Below are positions 22,521-35,103 of a DNA stretch of 64,000 nucleotides, in pieces (positions within the stretch are counted from its first letter, which is position 1; each line of letters begins with the position of its first letter). The notes beneath the pieces are model-generated. The model did not search any database, had not been told where the DNA came from, and saw only the letters and a program-made list of their open reading frames with translations. Source of the DNA: Lathyrus oleraceus (lineage: Eukaryota; Streptophyta; Magnoliopsida; Fabales; Fabaceae); NCBI RefSeq assembly GCF_024323335.1, contig NC_066579.1, positions 241,837,652 through 241,901,651 of the forward strand, read 5' to 3'. Both the position numbers and the translations under genes were made by a program.

Positions 22521-24490
22521 GGTTTTGCATTGGTAGAGATCACCAAGCACATTTGATTGTATCATATTTCATTTTTTATTATTTACTAACCAAAATACAA
22601 AAAATATGTCAATGTATAGTTTGTTGCTTTTGTAAGTAGTGTGTATGCTCACCTATGCTCCACGAAGCTCATATCTAGGGTTTAAGACCCTTGGTGCAAG
22701 GAGCTCAATCAAGAAATGGTTCACATTGTCTCTAAGTATCATATATGGAACCTCATGATATTCACATGTTATTTTGATCAAGAAATCATTAAGAGTTTGG
22801 AGTTGGTTTGCCTTGGAAACCCTAATTCATCTGGGTGTCTTGTGTGACTTCTTCAACAAGTTTCTTCAACAATTGATCAAATATTTCAAGGGATACTTCA
22901 TATTTCATCATATTATGCATATATTATCCTCCATGAGTCCCAAAAGTCAAGAGAAGGTCAAGCTAGCAAGATGGTGCATGGTGGTTGCCAGAGAAAGTCA
23001 ATTGACCAAAGCTAGGATTCCCTAGACCCTATATCCTACAATATTTGTCATATGAAACTGATTCTAAGAGAAACGTTACTCTAAATTACATTCCAAACAA
23101 CTTTCATGTTGAGTTCAAGAGCTAGTTGTGCTTGGAAAGTCATTTTTTATGGTGAAAGATTATAGGTCATTTTATTTGAACCCTAATTTGGAGGTAAACT
23201 ATCCAAGACCATAACTTGCTCAATTTTTATGAGATGAAAGCCACTCAAATTGAATGATCAGATTCAAGATGTCTACTTCAACTTTTATGTTAGGAGGAAG
23301 TACAAATTCAACTTGCAAATGCATGATCCAAGAGGAAACATTATAGGTCATTTTGGAACATTACCATTGAACAAGTGATTTTCCTCAACTTCTAAAATGC
23401 ATAACTCCTTCATGACAAATCCAAATGAGGTCAAATTTGTGACCAAATGGAAGAGGTTTTAAAGATATACAACTTTGATGAAGTAACGTTTCTCATTTGA
23501 AGTCCATAGAAAAAGTTATCTAAGGTGGAAGAAGTGAACATTTGACTTGGGACATAGAAAATTTTCAAATATGTTTGATTTCCCAAACTTCCACCTCCAA
23601 ATTCATCATGATCCAAGCTTCAAATGAAAAAGTGTTAAACATGAGAGTTATTCCCCTTGACCTCACCTTTACAAAAAGTTCAATATCATCTCATTTGGAT
23701 CAAAATTGAGGGACTTGCGCATGGCTTCATTATTGGAAGTGTTTTGGCGAGATTGAATTTCAAGTGATCAAATTCTTTTGCATGCTTACACATGATGGAT
23801 TTAGTACACTTTGCACACGAATTGGAAGTGGATTGCATCATTCCTAAGGCCCAAATCATTGCCCATGCATCCATGCAAGGAGGTTTCTAAAATTGGCCAA
23901 ATTTCAAGTGGTGCAAATATCAAGTGCATTGCCTATTTAAACAAGCATAAGGCTTCAGATTCATCATCAACACCTTGCCCAAGCTTTGCTAGACTGATTC
24001 AAACCCCCACTGCCATAGAGTTTCTGAAGATTTCTCTTGAAATCGAGCTTGAACTTCATCTTCTGTTTGGAAGTTCAAATTCCAGAAATTCACTTCCCTT
24101 TTCATCTCAATTGGTTTCTGCAAGCAAGAGGAGAGAAAGCAATCAAAACCAGATCAAGATCAAGTGGAATTAGATCAACTCGAAGGTGATTTTTCAGAAA
24201 CTTTTTCTCTTCGATTCTCTCTCAATTCTTCACCATTCTTGTTGACTTTTTGTTGTCTGAAGTCCTATCAATGTAGGCAAGAAGATTGAGATGCTTTGAG
24301 GCCAAATCGAAGTAACTCAGTTCATGATCCTCAAAATTCAAATCCTTGTATCTTTTTATATACTTGGAATTGGACAAAATTAAGGCCAGATTCGAGCTCC
24401 TGAGCATTTTTTCTTTAAATCCATGTCTTACTTTTTCATTTTGGTGATGGTTGATGGTGGACCAGTCAGGTGAGGTCCACCTGAGAAGAA

Positions 24491-24512
24491 CACCGGAGCT
24501 CTGGCTCCGGTG
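24491..24512 (+). other. GC-rich inverted repeat in LTR-A
   Basis: CACCGGAG-CTCTGG-CTCCGGTG is a perfect eight-pair inverted repeat in otherwise AT-rich sequence. Role unknown. Confidence 0.5.
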
Positions 24513-26899
24513 ATGTGTTATCATGCATCTCAACCATAGGATCCAGTTTAGATGTGTTAATCTCATGCGTTGTTTTTTATTACCAAGCCTATGGCGCGTT
24601 AACTGTAGTGCATCATGAAACACGCGCTTATCACCATCTGATCTGCCACCTCAATTAATGAGGGAGATCATATGGTTCTCATTTTTTTGAATTTCTGATT
24701 ATTTCATTTAATTGCTTATTTTTAATTAATTCATATTAATTTCATTATTAATCCAAAAAACTATGGGACTTTCACCCAAAAAAATTCAAATATTTTTCTA
24801 TTTTATTTTCTGAATTAAAATTATTTTTTGGATTAGTTTTGATATTTTTCATGATTTAATTGCTTTTGTGCATATTTTTAATTGTTAAAAAATACTTCTG
24901 ACTTTTCAAAAATGATGAAATTTTTTGTCCAAGGTCCTTTGACCTTTATTGACCTAGGATAAATCTCTTGGCCATTTATATGGTGTTTTGAAGAGGTTTT
25001 AGGTTTTTGACCAAACATAATTTAATTTAAATGCATTTTAATTTGTTGAGCCATTTTTATTGACTTGTGAAGTTTGACTATGTGTTTGGACCTTGGTCAA
25101 GGTTGATTTGACTTTTGTTGGATTAAAATCATTGGATTTAGGGGATTGATGAAATGTACATTTTATCTCCCAAAATAAATGAATGATTTTAATTCGATAA
25201 AATTCCTCCCATGACCAATTTGTGTTTATCTAATTTCCCCTCCCTCTTCATCTTCAATACCATTTTATCCCATCCTTCTCATTGACCAATGAAGTCTCAA
25301 TATCCTAAGGCTAATTGGTTCATCAATAACTGTGTTAGATGAACCAATACAAGTATGGATGAGATTAGGTCTATCCTTTGACCATTTTCTTTTTGTGTGT
25401 GGAATGTTTTAGGAGTATGGTTCATTATACCATATCTCTAACATACATTAACACCAAAATTTCTATTGTCCGGCCTCAGATAGTTGTGACTTCTACATAA
25501 GTCCAATTATGATTGCTTAACATAACGCTAAATTTTGACCCAAAAGACATAACATTCTAGTAAGTCTCCCCCTTTCATGGTATTTTGTGGAAACTTGGCC
25601 TTTTTTCCTTCCTTTGGAAGATGTCTTGGTTCAAGGATATATGCTTGTGAATAGAGGGTTGAGTGTTCTCCAAAGAATGACTTAATCTAATGAAAAGCAA
25701 AAATTCCACTAACATCTAATCAACTAACATTTGACTAACCTTTATTATAATTGCTTTTTAATTTCAAGTCCTTTTCTTTATGAAATTTAAATTCAAGCCA
25801 TTTACCATTTCATTTGTCAGTTACATATCATTTAACTTGTTTATGTTTACGCCATTTTCACTTTGCTCACTTGAGCCATATATTGTGGTTTTATATATTT
25901 GTTTGTGTATCTTGTTTGTGTCTGTGGTCTTAGGACCTTAAAGTACATACTAAACAACAAAAAACCCTAAAAAGTAATTGTATGGACTGTTGGATTTGAT
26001 CTAAGCTTTGGACTTAGAATTAGGCAACATTCCCTATGCAAAAGGACTTGGCCAATGCCAACATCTCTGAAACCCAACTATTGTGAAATGAGCTTTCATC
26101 TGATGCAAATATTAAGATCCTTTAGAGTTCATCTACTACATGGTTTTGATGCAAATGTTACTTTGAACCTGTGCTTAATGCCTTATTCTGAGCCATTCAA
26201 GGAGTATGTCATCTGATACACGGGAAGATCAAGAAGAAAACCATGAAGTTGCTTGCTTGGATGTGGCTATCTTTATTTGAGCCTTGCTATTCATCTTGCT
26301 ACTTGTTTATTGATATTTCTTGATTCTAAAGTCCAAAGGAAAAGTAGGTCTCTATATGACATTCTTTTCTATTGGATTGCATCCCATTGGTTAGATCTTT
26401 TCAACTCTTAACTTTTAAATTTTTTCTTAGGATTAGTCTTTTCATCTCCTCCCATTTCTTAAATTTCAAATTTCTCCGTCTTTGAAAATATTCTTTGCTT
26501 AAGATTTCTAAACTTAGACTTTATTGCAAATTAGAAACCTTGGCCTTATGCCATTTCACTTTTTAAACCCTTTTCTTAATCAAACTTGTAAATGAGTCTA
26601 ACCATATTAACTAAAAATTTCAAAGACAAAAAGAACTAACACTCATTCAAACTCTTTTAGGCCATTTGTGCCTCCTTTAAACTTAATTTTTTGTTAAAAG
26701 AAATCCACTCACTTTGAAATTGTTACCACGATGTACGAGGTTTTGATCCCTCATTTTTATGTTGGTACGTAGGCAAAAGTTCGAAGGTCTTGTCAAACAC
26801 AAAAATATAATTAATGAATTCTTTTCTCATCCCCACACTCTATTTATTGTAAACATCATTTTATACTAAAAAAACACATACACACATAAAAAAGGGCTC

Positions 26900-26915
26900 C
26901 CTAGGAGTACCTAGG
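26900..26915 (+). promoter_or_regulatory. AKTA-loop hairpin in LTR-A
   Basis: CCTAGG-AGTA-CCTAGG, same fold and loop as in the three Ogre LTRs. LTR-B begins five bases after the stem, so the box that follows the hairpin in other LTRs is cut off. Confidence 0.5.
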
Positions 26916-26919
26916 ACAC

Positions 26920-28906
26920 TGTAAGACCCTAATTTTGACCCTAAGAGCCCTCATGGCATCATGTTATTGCACAAGTGCATTGCGTCAAGGATCATAGCAT
27001 GTTTGGCTCCTTAACCCTAGGGTTGGGACTTGTTTGAGTGTTTTGAGATTACCAAGAATGCTTGTATTATATGTTATTGCATTTCTTATTTGATTACTAA
27101 CCAAAAGCACAAAAATATGTCACTAACTCTTTTTGTTTTGAAGCTCAAGTGATCATGTGCTCCATAATACTTCTAGGAGGCTCCTAAGCCCAACACAATG
27201 GCTAGATGAAGATGATAAAAAGCATGACAATTGTCCATAAAGCTCCTAATCATCATATATGTCTCCCAAGTATCTCAATTTTCCAATTTGATCAAGATAA
27301 CCCAAAGGGCTTGAAGATTGTTTCCCAAGGAAACCCTAATTTCACTGTGTTTTGACTGTGCCTTGCCCATGAAGCAATCTCAACCTCTGATCAAACTTAA
27401 TCAAGGGAAGTTATTTCATTTATTATTTTATGCATATATGAGCCTATTTGGGGCCCCTCAATCATTCATTCATCAAGATTGGAAGTTTGACCTTGAAAAG
27501 TTGACCCGTCAAGTCATCTGACTAAGCTGAGGTTCAATGAGGTATACTTTTTGATGTTTGTCAAATGAAGATGACCCCAAGGGAAAAAAAGTTCCTAAGA
27601 ACCATATGAACAACTTTCATGTTCATAAAAAATCCATTTGAATCTTGGAAGGTCATCATTAATTTCAAAATATTATAGATCATTTTGACTGAAACCCTAA
27701 TTTTGGGTCAACTTGCCAAGGGTATAACTTCCTTAATGTTTATGATTTTGAGGTGAGACCAAAGGCATTGGAAATATTGACATGTATAATTAAAATGTTA
27801 TGTTGGACAAAATTTCATAATCCTAAAATAAATACATGTGATAGTGCAAAATATTATAGGTCATCTTGGACCTAATTCGTTGAATTTGAAAAAGTATCCA
27901 ACTTCAAATGCCCATAACTTTGCCATAGAAAATCCAAATGATGCAAACTTTGAGTCTATATTGACCACCTTGAATAGATATACAACTTTTACGTTGGAGA
28001 TTTTCTCATTTGAAGCGTGTATAATAAGGATAGAGGGGTTTGATTAAGCTTAGTTTTGGTGAACTTTTTCAAAATAATTTGAACACGTTTTATACTTGAA
28101 TTTTCCCAGCCACTTTTGATCAATTTGCACATGCCAAATGATTTTTTGCCCAAGATGAATTTTGTTACTCATTTCAAGAGCTTTCCGACCATTACTCACA
28201 ATAGTCCTTGGAGTCTACCATTTGGGAGATTCAAATTTCTTTTCATTTATGTGCATTTTTTATATTTTATGTTGAAACTTGGTATGCAAGTATTTCCCAC
28301 TTCATGTGCTTGTCCAAATGCCTTCTATGTGAACTCAGCAAGTTGCTTCAGCCATCCATGGGCCTTCCACACGTCCACAAAGGCCCATGCACTCAATTTT
28401 CAAATTCTCATGCACATGAGCAAAGTGTGAACTCAGCCACATTCAACTATAAATAAAAACCTCTTGAGCTTCATTTCACAACCTTTTGGAGATCCCATAT
28501 GCTGCTGCACTGAAACCATAACCCTCACCAAAGGAATCACTCATAATTTTTTAGATTTTCAAGCTTGAAATTCAGTATCATTAGCTGAGTTTTAAATCCA
28601 GATTCCTTAGCCAATCATTTCCACTACATTCATAGATCAAGAAGGAGCAAAGATCTTGGAGAATTCGTGGCCAAAAGTTCATCAATTCAAAGGTATAAAC
28701 TCAAAATTTTTGGATCTGAAACTCTTAATTCAATGTAGCTTTCTTGTGTTTTGGTGGTTCTCTGAAGTCCTCATACTTGAGGCAAGCTTTTGATGCATTC
28801 AATTTGCCATTTCATGAACAATCCGTGTGGACACCATGATTTTCTCCTTCATATTTCTCTCAATATAGGAAGAGTGAGGAAAATCCAATGGTACAGTGAT
28901 GATCTA
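26920..28906 (+). mobile_element. LTR-B, 5' part of a Ty3/gypsy LTR, cut by SIRE-2
   Basis: It starts TGTAAGACCCTAATTTTGAC immediately after LTR-A sequence and is related to LTR-A. It is cut at 28906 by the end of the SIRE-2 LTR. Its remaining part and the element it belonged to are not in the window. No coding gene is visible. Classification as Tat/Ogre-like rests on similarity to LTR-A. Confidence 0.6.
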
Positions 28907-29942
28907 TGAAGGTGAGAAAAACAAGAAAGGGGGGTTTGAATTGTTTTGGAAAATAAGCACTTTTTCAAAATAAAGACCACACAAGGAATTTATACTGATT
29001 CGCTTATAACACAAAGCTACTCCAGTCCACCCGGCCAAGGTGATTTCGCCTTCAACAAGGACTTAATCCACTAATCTTGAAAGATTGTTTACAACCAACG
29101 TCTAAGAGAAAGATCTCTTAGTCCTCTCAAGTATACAGACTGCGCAGAGTCACTTGAGGAAATAAAACACTAGATAAAAGACTATGTAATCTAGAGTGCT
29201 TCTAAGATAAGCAAATATTACAATAGTAAGAACAAAAGAGTGTTTCACGTTCTAAGCAAAAGCTTTGTGAAAGATTGAGAGAGAGAGAGAATGTTTCAGT
29301 GTATGCTTGCGCGCCTCTCAATGTTGATTGCTGTCCTTTATATAGGAGTGAAAGGACCGTTGAAATTGATGGCAGATAATTTGTCTTGAATAGGAATTAA
29401 TGCCATAACTTCTGTTGTTTCTTGCCAAAACAACTTTGTCTCCCCGAATAACTTCTTTCCAAATATAGTTCCTTTCCATTTGAATTTGAAGTTAACGTTA
29501 CTCTTTCTGTATTAGGAAATCCATTATCAAAGTCTGCGTGACTCTGGGAATCTTGGAATCTTGCTGTGTTGATTCGGAGCTTCTGATGTTTATCTTAAGG
29601 AGTTCTGATGATGTCTTCAGATGACGCTGAGAGCTTCTGGAATGATATACCGTTGTTCAGAGTCAGAACTTCTAGAGTGCACTTCTTCTTCAGATGCTTT
29701 TGATATTCTGCTGTTTTGCTCAGAGTTAGAACTTCTTGAGCGTGTTTCTACTTCAGATGCTTCTGATCATCTGATAATTTGTATCTGATATGATTCTGTA
29801 TCTAATGACGTCATCAGATCTCTTCCTTCTTTCCTTAGAACCCTGCACACTTAGAAACTTTTCGTTAGGGTGCCATTTTGGTTTCATCCTTTGTTATCAT
29901 CAAAATCATGGAATCTGTTGTAGAACAATTTTTGTTCTTACA
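28907..29942 (-). repeat. 3' LTR of SIRE-2
   Basis: On the minus strand it starts TGTAAGAACAAAAATTG after the polypurine tract and ends CTCACCTTCA at 28907, about 1036 bp. A GA microsatellite lies near 29276-29290 and a TATA box near 29335-29345. It is inserted in LTR-B; ATCTA at 28902-28906 is the flanking sequence, with no partner in the window. Confidence 0.75.
29335..29345 (-). promoter_or_regulatory. TATA box of SIRE-2 LTR
   Basis: On the minus strand CTATATAAAGG lies about 600 bp into the LTR, a good core promoter match. Confidence 0.55.
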
Positions 29943-29956
29943 ATCTCCCCCTTTTT
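29943..29956 (-). promoter_or_regulatory. Polypurine tract of SIRE-2
   Basis: On the minus strand AAAAAGGGGGAGAT abuts the LTR start. A second similar tract, AAAAAGGGGGAGAAA, lies at about 30185-30199. Confidence 0.75.
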
Positions 29957-30340
29957 GATGATGACAAAACAAACTTAAATAGCAGATGAAACAGGAAATA
30001 TCAGATCAGGAGCTCCCCCTGAGATGAGCTAGGGAGTTCAGAAGTTCTTACCAGAGCTTCCAAGCAATGAAGTTTCGATACTATCTGCAATTTCTTGAGT
30101 CCAATGTTAGATGAATTTATTTTTAAGAAAAGCATGTTGCAGAGTGCTTAGGGTATTAGGCAATTTTCATCAGAGCTATATTGATTTCTCCCCCTTTTTG
30201 TCAGAATCAAAAAGACTTAAACAAAATAATCAAAAAGATATTATATTCAGATAATAGGGCAACGGAGACAATGGCAAGAAAGCAAACAAGCAAACATCAG
30301 AACAAGGAAAACAAGGCAACAAACAAACAATCCTAAGTGC

Positions 30341-31467
30341 CTATGGGTTGGGAGGCGGAGGCATTCTCTGAAGCAGTTGAGCCAGCATGTTCTGAATGTT
30401 GTCGTTGACGGTGTCCTGTTTGTCCATTCTGGCTCTGAGTTCCTTCTGGTCTTTCTGAAGTTCTTCAAGTGTCTTGAGAACCATGGGAATGACAGAAGAG
30501 GACTCCCCCTGAGTCAGCGCACTATGTTCTTCAGCAGCTCTGGCTTCAGCTTCTTCAGCTGCCTTTGCTTCAGCTTCAGCAGCAGCAGCAGCATCAGCTA
30601 GAGCTTTAGCCTCAGCTTCCTTGGCCCTTTGGATTTCTGCTTGTCTAGCTCTTTCTTATTCTTGCCTCCTGGCTTCTTCTTCAGCTTCTCTGGGAAGTCT
30701 CTCCTGTAGTCTTGCCTCAGCATCTCTGATGAAGTCGTTTCTGACTTGCTCAGAGATGTGCTTCAGTTTGAAGGCCTCAGAGGTCATCCAGCCAATGACC
30801 CTGTTCCAGTGTGTCCTTACAGAGTCAGGATCATCACTGATGCCAGAGTTAATGGTTAGAGACTTGACCTTCTGTACTGAAGCCCCTGCGAACAACATTA
30901 TGGCTTCCTCTAGGGTAGGCAGGGAATTATCAGGTTTAGAGGTTTGAGGTGGAGAGGTTGGAGGGCTTAGGTTTAATGTTAGAGGCTCAGGTTCAGCGGA
31001 AGTGTTTTTGGGGGTGATGTCAGAGGGTTGAGCTTCAGAAGGGTTGTTGGTTGTTTGTTCTGGGGGTGGTGAAGTGACTTCAGGTTCAGGTGGAGGTTGT
31101 TGTGGTTGTTGTGAGTTTTGGTTTAGAGAATAAAGGTGGGCTAAAGTGGGAGAAGCGGGGTCAGAAGGTTCTGGGTCAGAGGAGAGGATAAGGTAAGGGG
31201 GTGATTCTGGGGCTGAAGAGGAGGAAGTGGTTTGATTCATGTCTTCAGCTTCAGATAAAGGTAGGGATGTATGGGCGAGATTAAATTTGGGTAGAGGTTG
31301 TGAGGTTCTGGTTGTAGAAGGTGGGGTTTCAGAGGTGGTGTAGATAGGTGCTGGGAGAGGATTAGAGGAAGCCACAGGAGGTTCAGAGGGAATAGAGGGA
31401 GCAGACTTACCAGTAGTTACTTGCAGAGGCGCTGGAGATCTTGTTTCAGAAGTTTCTCCTAGCCTTG
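30341..31467 (-). pseudogene. SIRE-2 env-like gene, C-terminal part
   Basis: This continues the gene interrupted by Ogre-3: the codon spanning the target duplication is AGG in the same phase on both sides. It encodes a long region rich in proline, serine and threonine (about 30890-31400), then a conserved-looking stretch (SGISDDPDSVRTHWNRVIGWM, about 30770-30850), then an alanine/glutamate-rich segment likely to form a coiled coil (about 30500-30700). TAA at 30656-30658 is an in-frame nonsense codon; the frame then runs to the stop at 30341. SIRE env-like proteins with proline-rich and coiled-coil parts are known in legumes, but function is unproven. I saw no convincing transmembrane anchor here. 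Confidence 0.7.
31463..31467 (+). repeat. Left target site duplication of Ogre-3 (CCTTG)
   Basis: CCTTG directly precedes the 5' LTR and recurs at 51895-51899 directly after the 3' LTR. Five-base duplications are normal for gypsy integrase. Confidence 0.9.
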
Positions 31468-31889
31468 TCTCATACCCCGATTTTGGTCCTGAATTTTTTA
31501 TGTTTGTTTGGCATGCTTGGCCTAACCTTGCTTTTGTTTTATATGAGGATTGGTTTTGATTCAAAGTCATGGTGTTGTGATTGTGGATACATCTATGGTC
31601 TGGGTCATCTGAACAACCAAGTTTCTTGTGTTTCTAGCCACTTGCCAGTCATGTTATTGGTTCATGGATACTATGCCAAAATCCTAACCTTATGGTCTCA
31701 TTTCATGGCTTTGTTCATACACATTATCAGTCAAGTTATTTTTCTTTTCAAAAAGTCAAACATTCAAGTCATGATTAAACCAATTTTGAAACCAACTTCA
31801 AACCATTTGTTAATCCATTTCAATTTATTTCATGTCATTTTAAACCATTACACGTGATTCCATACAAGAAAATACAAAATTTGGCATTT

Positions 31890-31950
31890 TTGACCAACTG
31901 TTGACTTTGGTCAACAGTTGACTTTTTGGTCAACTTTGACCAAAGTCAAC
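31890..31950 (+). promoter_or_regulatory. W-box array 1 in Ogre-3 5' LTR
   Basis: Seven TTGAC[CT] or reverse cores in 61 bp, arranged as nested inverted repeats (TTGACTTTGGTCAACAGTTG and similar). Same at 46697-46757 in the 3' LTR. Confidence 0.5.
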
Positions 31951-32023
31951 CCAAATTCATTAAACCCTAAATTGACCAATAATTCCATGTCCATTTACAA
32001 ATAAAATAAAAAGAAAATACATT

Positions 32024-32082
32024 TTGACCATTTGTTGACTTTGGTCAACAGTTGACTTTTGGTCAACTTTGACCAAAGTCAA
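32024..32082 (+). promoter_or_regulatory. W-box array 2 in Ogre-3 5' LTR
   Basis: A second seven-core array, almost a copy of the first, 74 bp downstream. The 3' LTR copy is 46831-46889. Confidence 0.5.
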
Positions 32083-35000
32083 ATTTCACTTGCTCTTGCC
32101 CATCCAACTTGGCCTGGCCTTTTTCTTCAATGTGTCATCCAACCCTCATGCTTATTTATGTTTGTTCTTGGTAGCTTCCATTACAAGTAACACATGTGGT
32201 GCACCATGACTTTGTAGCTTTTGAACCATTAACCATTTGCCATTGGCCTGCCCCTAACCATGGACCAAGGAGCCCCTAACAGTTCAACCATTGTCCTTTG
32301 CTCATGCCTTTTGGATGCAACAAAAACCTTATACATGTGCAACAAATCCATGGATGCGAATGATCTAGCCACTACTGCTACAGCAACCCATGTCACATCC
32401 TGCGGCACCACATTGCCTTGCCTAATGCCCATGCATACATCAGGCCAAGAATTGGTGGTAATGGCTCATGGAGGTTGCAACCTGGAAGTACCTACAGAAA
32501 CAATCCAACAGGACCAAATTCAGTCATGACCATCAAGGGATATCGTATCTAGACTGGTTGGCATTATGCCAACAAGTTGTATCAAGAAGCATCATGTAGT
32601 GGAAACATGCTACCAAGGCTTAATTACCATAATCCTCATGCTCCATTTCGCAATGCAACACCAATGAATCCATCATCCAATGCTTAATTCAAATGCAAGC
32701 TACAATGGAGAGATTGAACTCTACCTTGCCTTGTTCTCCCTTTGTTGTGCTTGCTGTAATGTTTGGCTTACGTCAAGACCACCATATCGTCATCATCATG
32801 CTAAGACAACATACAACAGTCATGCAAAAGCACAACAATATCAAGGCATAACAACAACAAAGAAATTCAAGGGTGGAAAACACACCTAACAAGGTTCAGT
32901 CATGACAGCCCCCCACAATCCAAACAACTCCATTTGTTCCAGCCATGTGCCATAAAAGCTTGCAGAACTCCATGTGAGTGGCAATCCAAAGCACCTCAAG
33001 TTCATTCCTCTTGTTGTAGAAACTATAACCAAGCCTGCAAAACCAATTGGCAACATGTTATGAATCCCAAATGAAGGCAGGCCAAGAGGAAAGATATAAA
33101 TGGTACTTATCCAAGCCAGGAAGAAATTTGCTTGCAGCAGTCCATCAACAGAATCAGCATGCACAACTGAGTCCAACATGTATAAATCCTGCAGAAAAGA
33201 AAACTCACGACCAAAACTAGCCAAATGATGAAGCAAGTAAAACTATGATTTGCAAGGCAACAAACCCAGGATCAAGGTCCCAAAGAATTTACCTACAACA
33301 AAAGGTTAATGCAAAGCTCATAGTCATAATGCCATGCTGCGAAATTTGAATGTGGCTCATGACAGACCAAGCCAAAACATGGTGGAGTTGTGACCACCTG
33401 TTGTAAACCTTGGCAGTACCAAATGCTGCCCTTTGAGGTGTAACATGCCAGAAATGGTGCAGAGCAGGGCATAACATTAGACTTAGAACAAATCCAGGTT
33501 TGCAGAGGACTTACCTACAGTAGAATAGACAAAACAAAGCAGTTACATCATTCAGGGGTGAGTAATGCACATGGCTCATCATGATGCAACACCACACTAG
33601 CTCACAACCATAGTGAATGCCATAAACCATAGCTAAGATTATAAGTGGGTTAGATCATACCTCACACTATGACAGCATTGAAGCAACCAGACAAACATTG
33701 CAGTAAAGCAACCATCCTACTTGATTCATGTACAACAAGCAACAACAGGCCTTGGCAAATCATCAGCAAGCCACTGCATTTAACCAACCAAGTTCATGAG
33801 CCTAAAGCAAACCTTTACAAGCAACCAAACAAGTGCAAGGTCATGGAGATTTCACCACACAACTGATCAAGACATACCTTGTAGCAGACCAAGCTGAACC
33901 AAGGTGATTACCTTGAAACTCAATCACAACCAATACCTGTAGACAAGCCAACATCCTACTGCATACCCATAAACTGAACCCATGCCTTGCAATCCATCAA
34001 AGCCTTAGCCCTGTGCAGCACCACTTTAGGCTACAACAATCCAAATGGAGCTACCAACACATTGGATTTACAGGACTTGCTATCCTATTATAATGGCTAT
34101 CCTTGAGGCATGAATTTGGAAGCAAATGCATTGGTCCTGTATCCTGCAGTGGCCAAAACCAACATGAGCCTCACATAAGAAAAACCATGCTTAGCCACTT
34201 ACCACCTGATGAACTGAACAAAGGGATCCAGCAGGGCAATGCAAGGCCAATTCAAGCATGTTGCAGCAAAACAAGTGAAGTAAAAATATAAAGTTAATTA
34301 GCCAGCAGTAAAATTCAAAAGTCAGAAAAATTCCCAAATTGGAATAGAGATAATTCAAGGAAGAAAGCGAAGGTTCAGATTACCACTTTCGAACCTAGCA
34401 TCAAAAAGGTCAATCCAATTTCTGAGCATCCAAAGTGCTTTGCAGATTTACTCCTTTTGAACAGCACAGACCAAATCCCAAACCCTAATTTACAGAGGAT
34501 AAATAGAGAGCGAATCAGAGAGGAAATGGACAACATAGAACTTGGAGGCGGAAAAGAGACTATAAACCCTAATCCAAAAAAAAGAGGAACTAACAACAGG
34601 GAGGTGGAGGCGAAAATCTGAGAAAAATACCCTAAAAACCCCAAAATCGTTTACCTGGAGGCCAGCTTCTGCGCATCCTTCACCACCACCGCAGTGACAC
34701 TTTGTAAGAACCTCTCTTTCTTTCTCTTTATCCTTCCCATATGCTTGTTGATTGAAAATATTTGTGAGAGTTGAGAGAGTTTGATTCGCTGAGTTTGAGA
34801 GCGTGAGAGGGTTTCGTTGATGAGTGATGTCATAAGAGGGACGAGAGGGGCGAGTTCGTGAGATTGCCATTGTTGGGGAAGGTTGAGTTCGTGAGGTGGG
34901 GGAGAAGAGAGGAAGACGAGTTCCTGTTTCTTCGTCTCCATTTCGTTATTTTTTTTTTCTTTTTTTAATCTTTTTTTTAATTTATTTAATTTAATTTGTT

Positions 35001-35092
35001 TTAATAGAAATAAACAAAAACATAAAAAGGTTTTATATGTTAGTATTTTCTGTTATTGTCCTTAATCTTTTTTTATTTATTTTTTATCTCGG

Positions 35093-35103
35093 TTTATATA
35101 TTT
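35093..35103 (+). promoter_or_regulatory. Possible TATA box of Ogre-3 LTR
   Basis: TTTATATATTT lies 3.6 kb into the LTR after a long T-rich stretch. It is the best TATA match I noticed in the LTR, but transcription start is not evident from sequence alone. Confidence 0.3.

Larger units (their letters stand above)
22520..26919 (+). mobile_element. LTR-A, 5'-truncated Ty3/gypsy LTR (probably Tat/Ogre)
   Basis: From about 22535 this region aligns by eye with LTR-B from about 27040, in the same order (GAGATCACCAAG, ACTAACCAAAAT, CCTTGGAAACCCTAATT), with moderate divergence. GGTACGTAGGCA at about 26764 and the hairpin at 26900-26915 place the right part near an Ogre-like LTR end. The LTR is cut at 26919 by the start of LTR-B. 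No gene is seen: open frames are short and lack retroelement domains. W-box-like TTGACC/GGTCAA motifs occur at about 24948-25110. Confidence 0.6.

Noticed and set aside
28907..28907. SIRE-1 and SIRE-2 as two ends of one element
   Set aside because: Their LTR starts differ (TGTTGGAATAAAAT versus TGTAAGAACAAAAA), so they belong to different families despite the shared end TTTCTCACCTTC.
31468..31570. N-terminal extension of the minus-strand frame at 30656-31570
   Set aside because: The first 34 codons come from the inserted Ogre-3 LTR; the real gene continues at 51895 on the far side of the insertion.
31890..32082. TTGAC inverted repeats as a MITE or DNA transposon end
   Set aside because: No target duplication or terminal repeats; the arrays are an integral part of both Ogre-3 LTRs and have counterparts in other LTRs.
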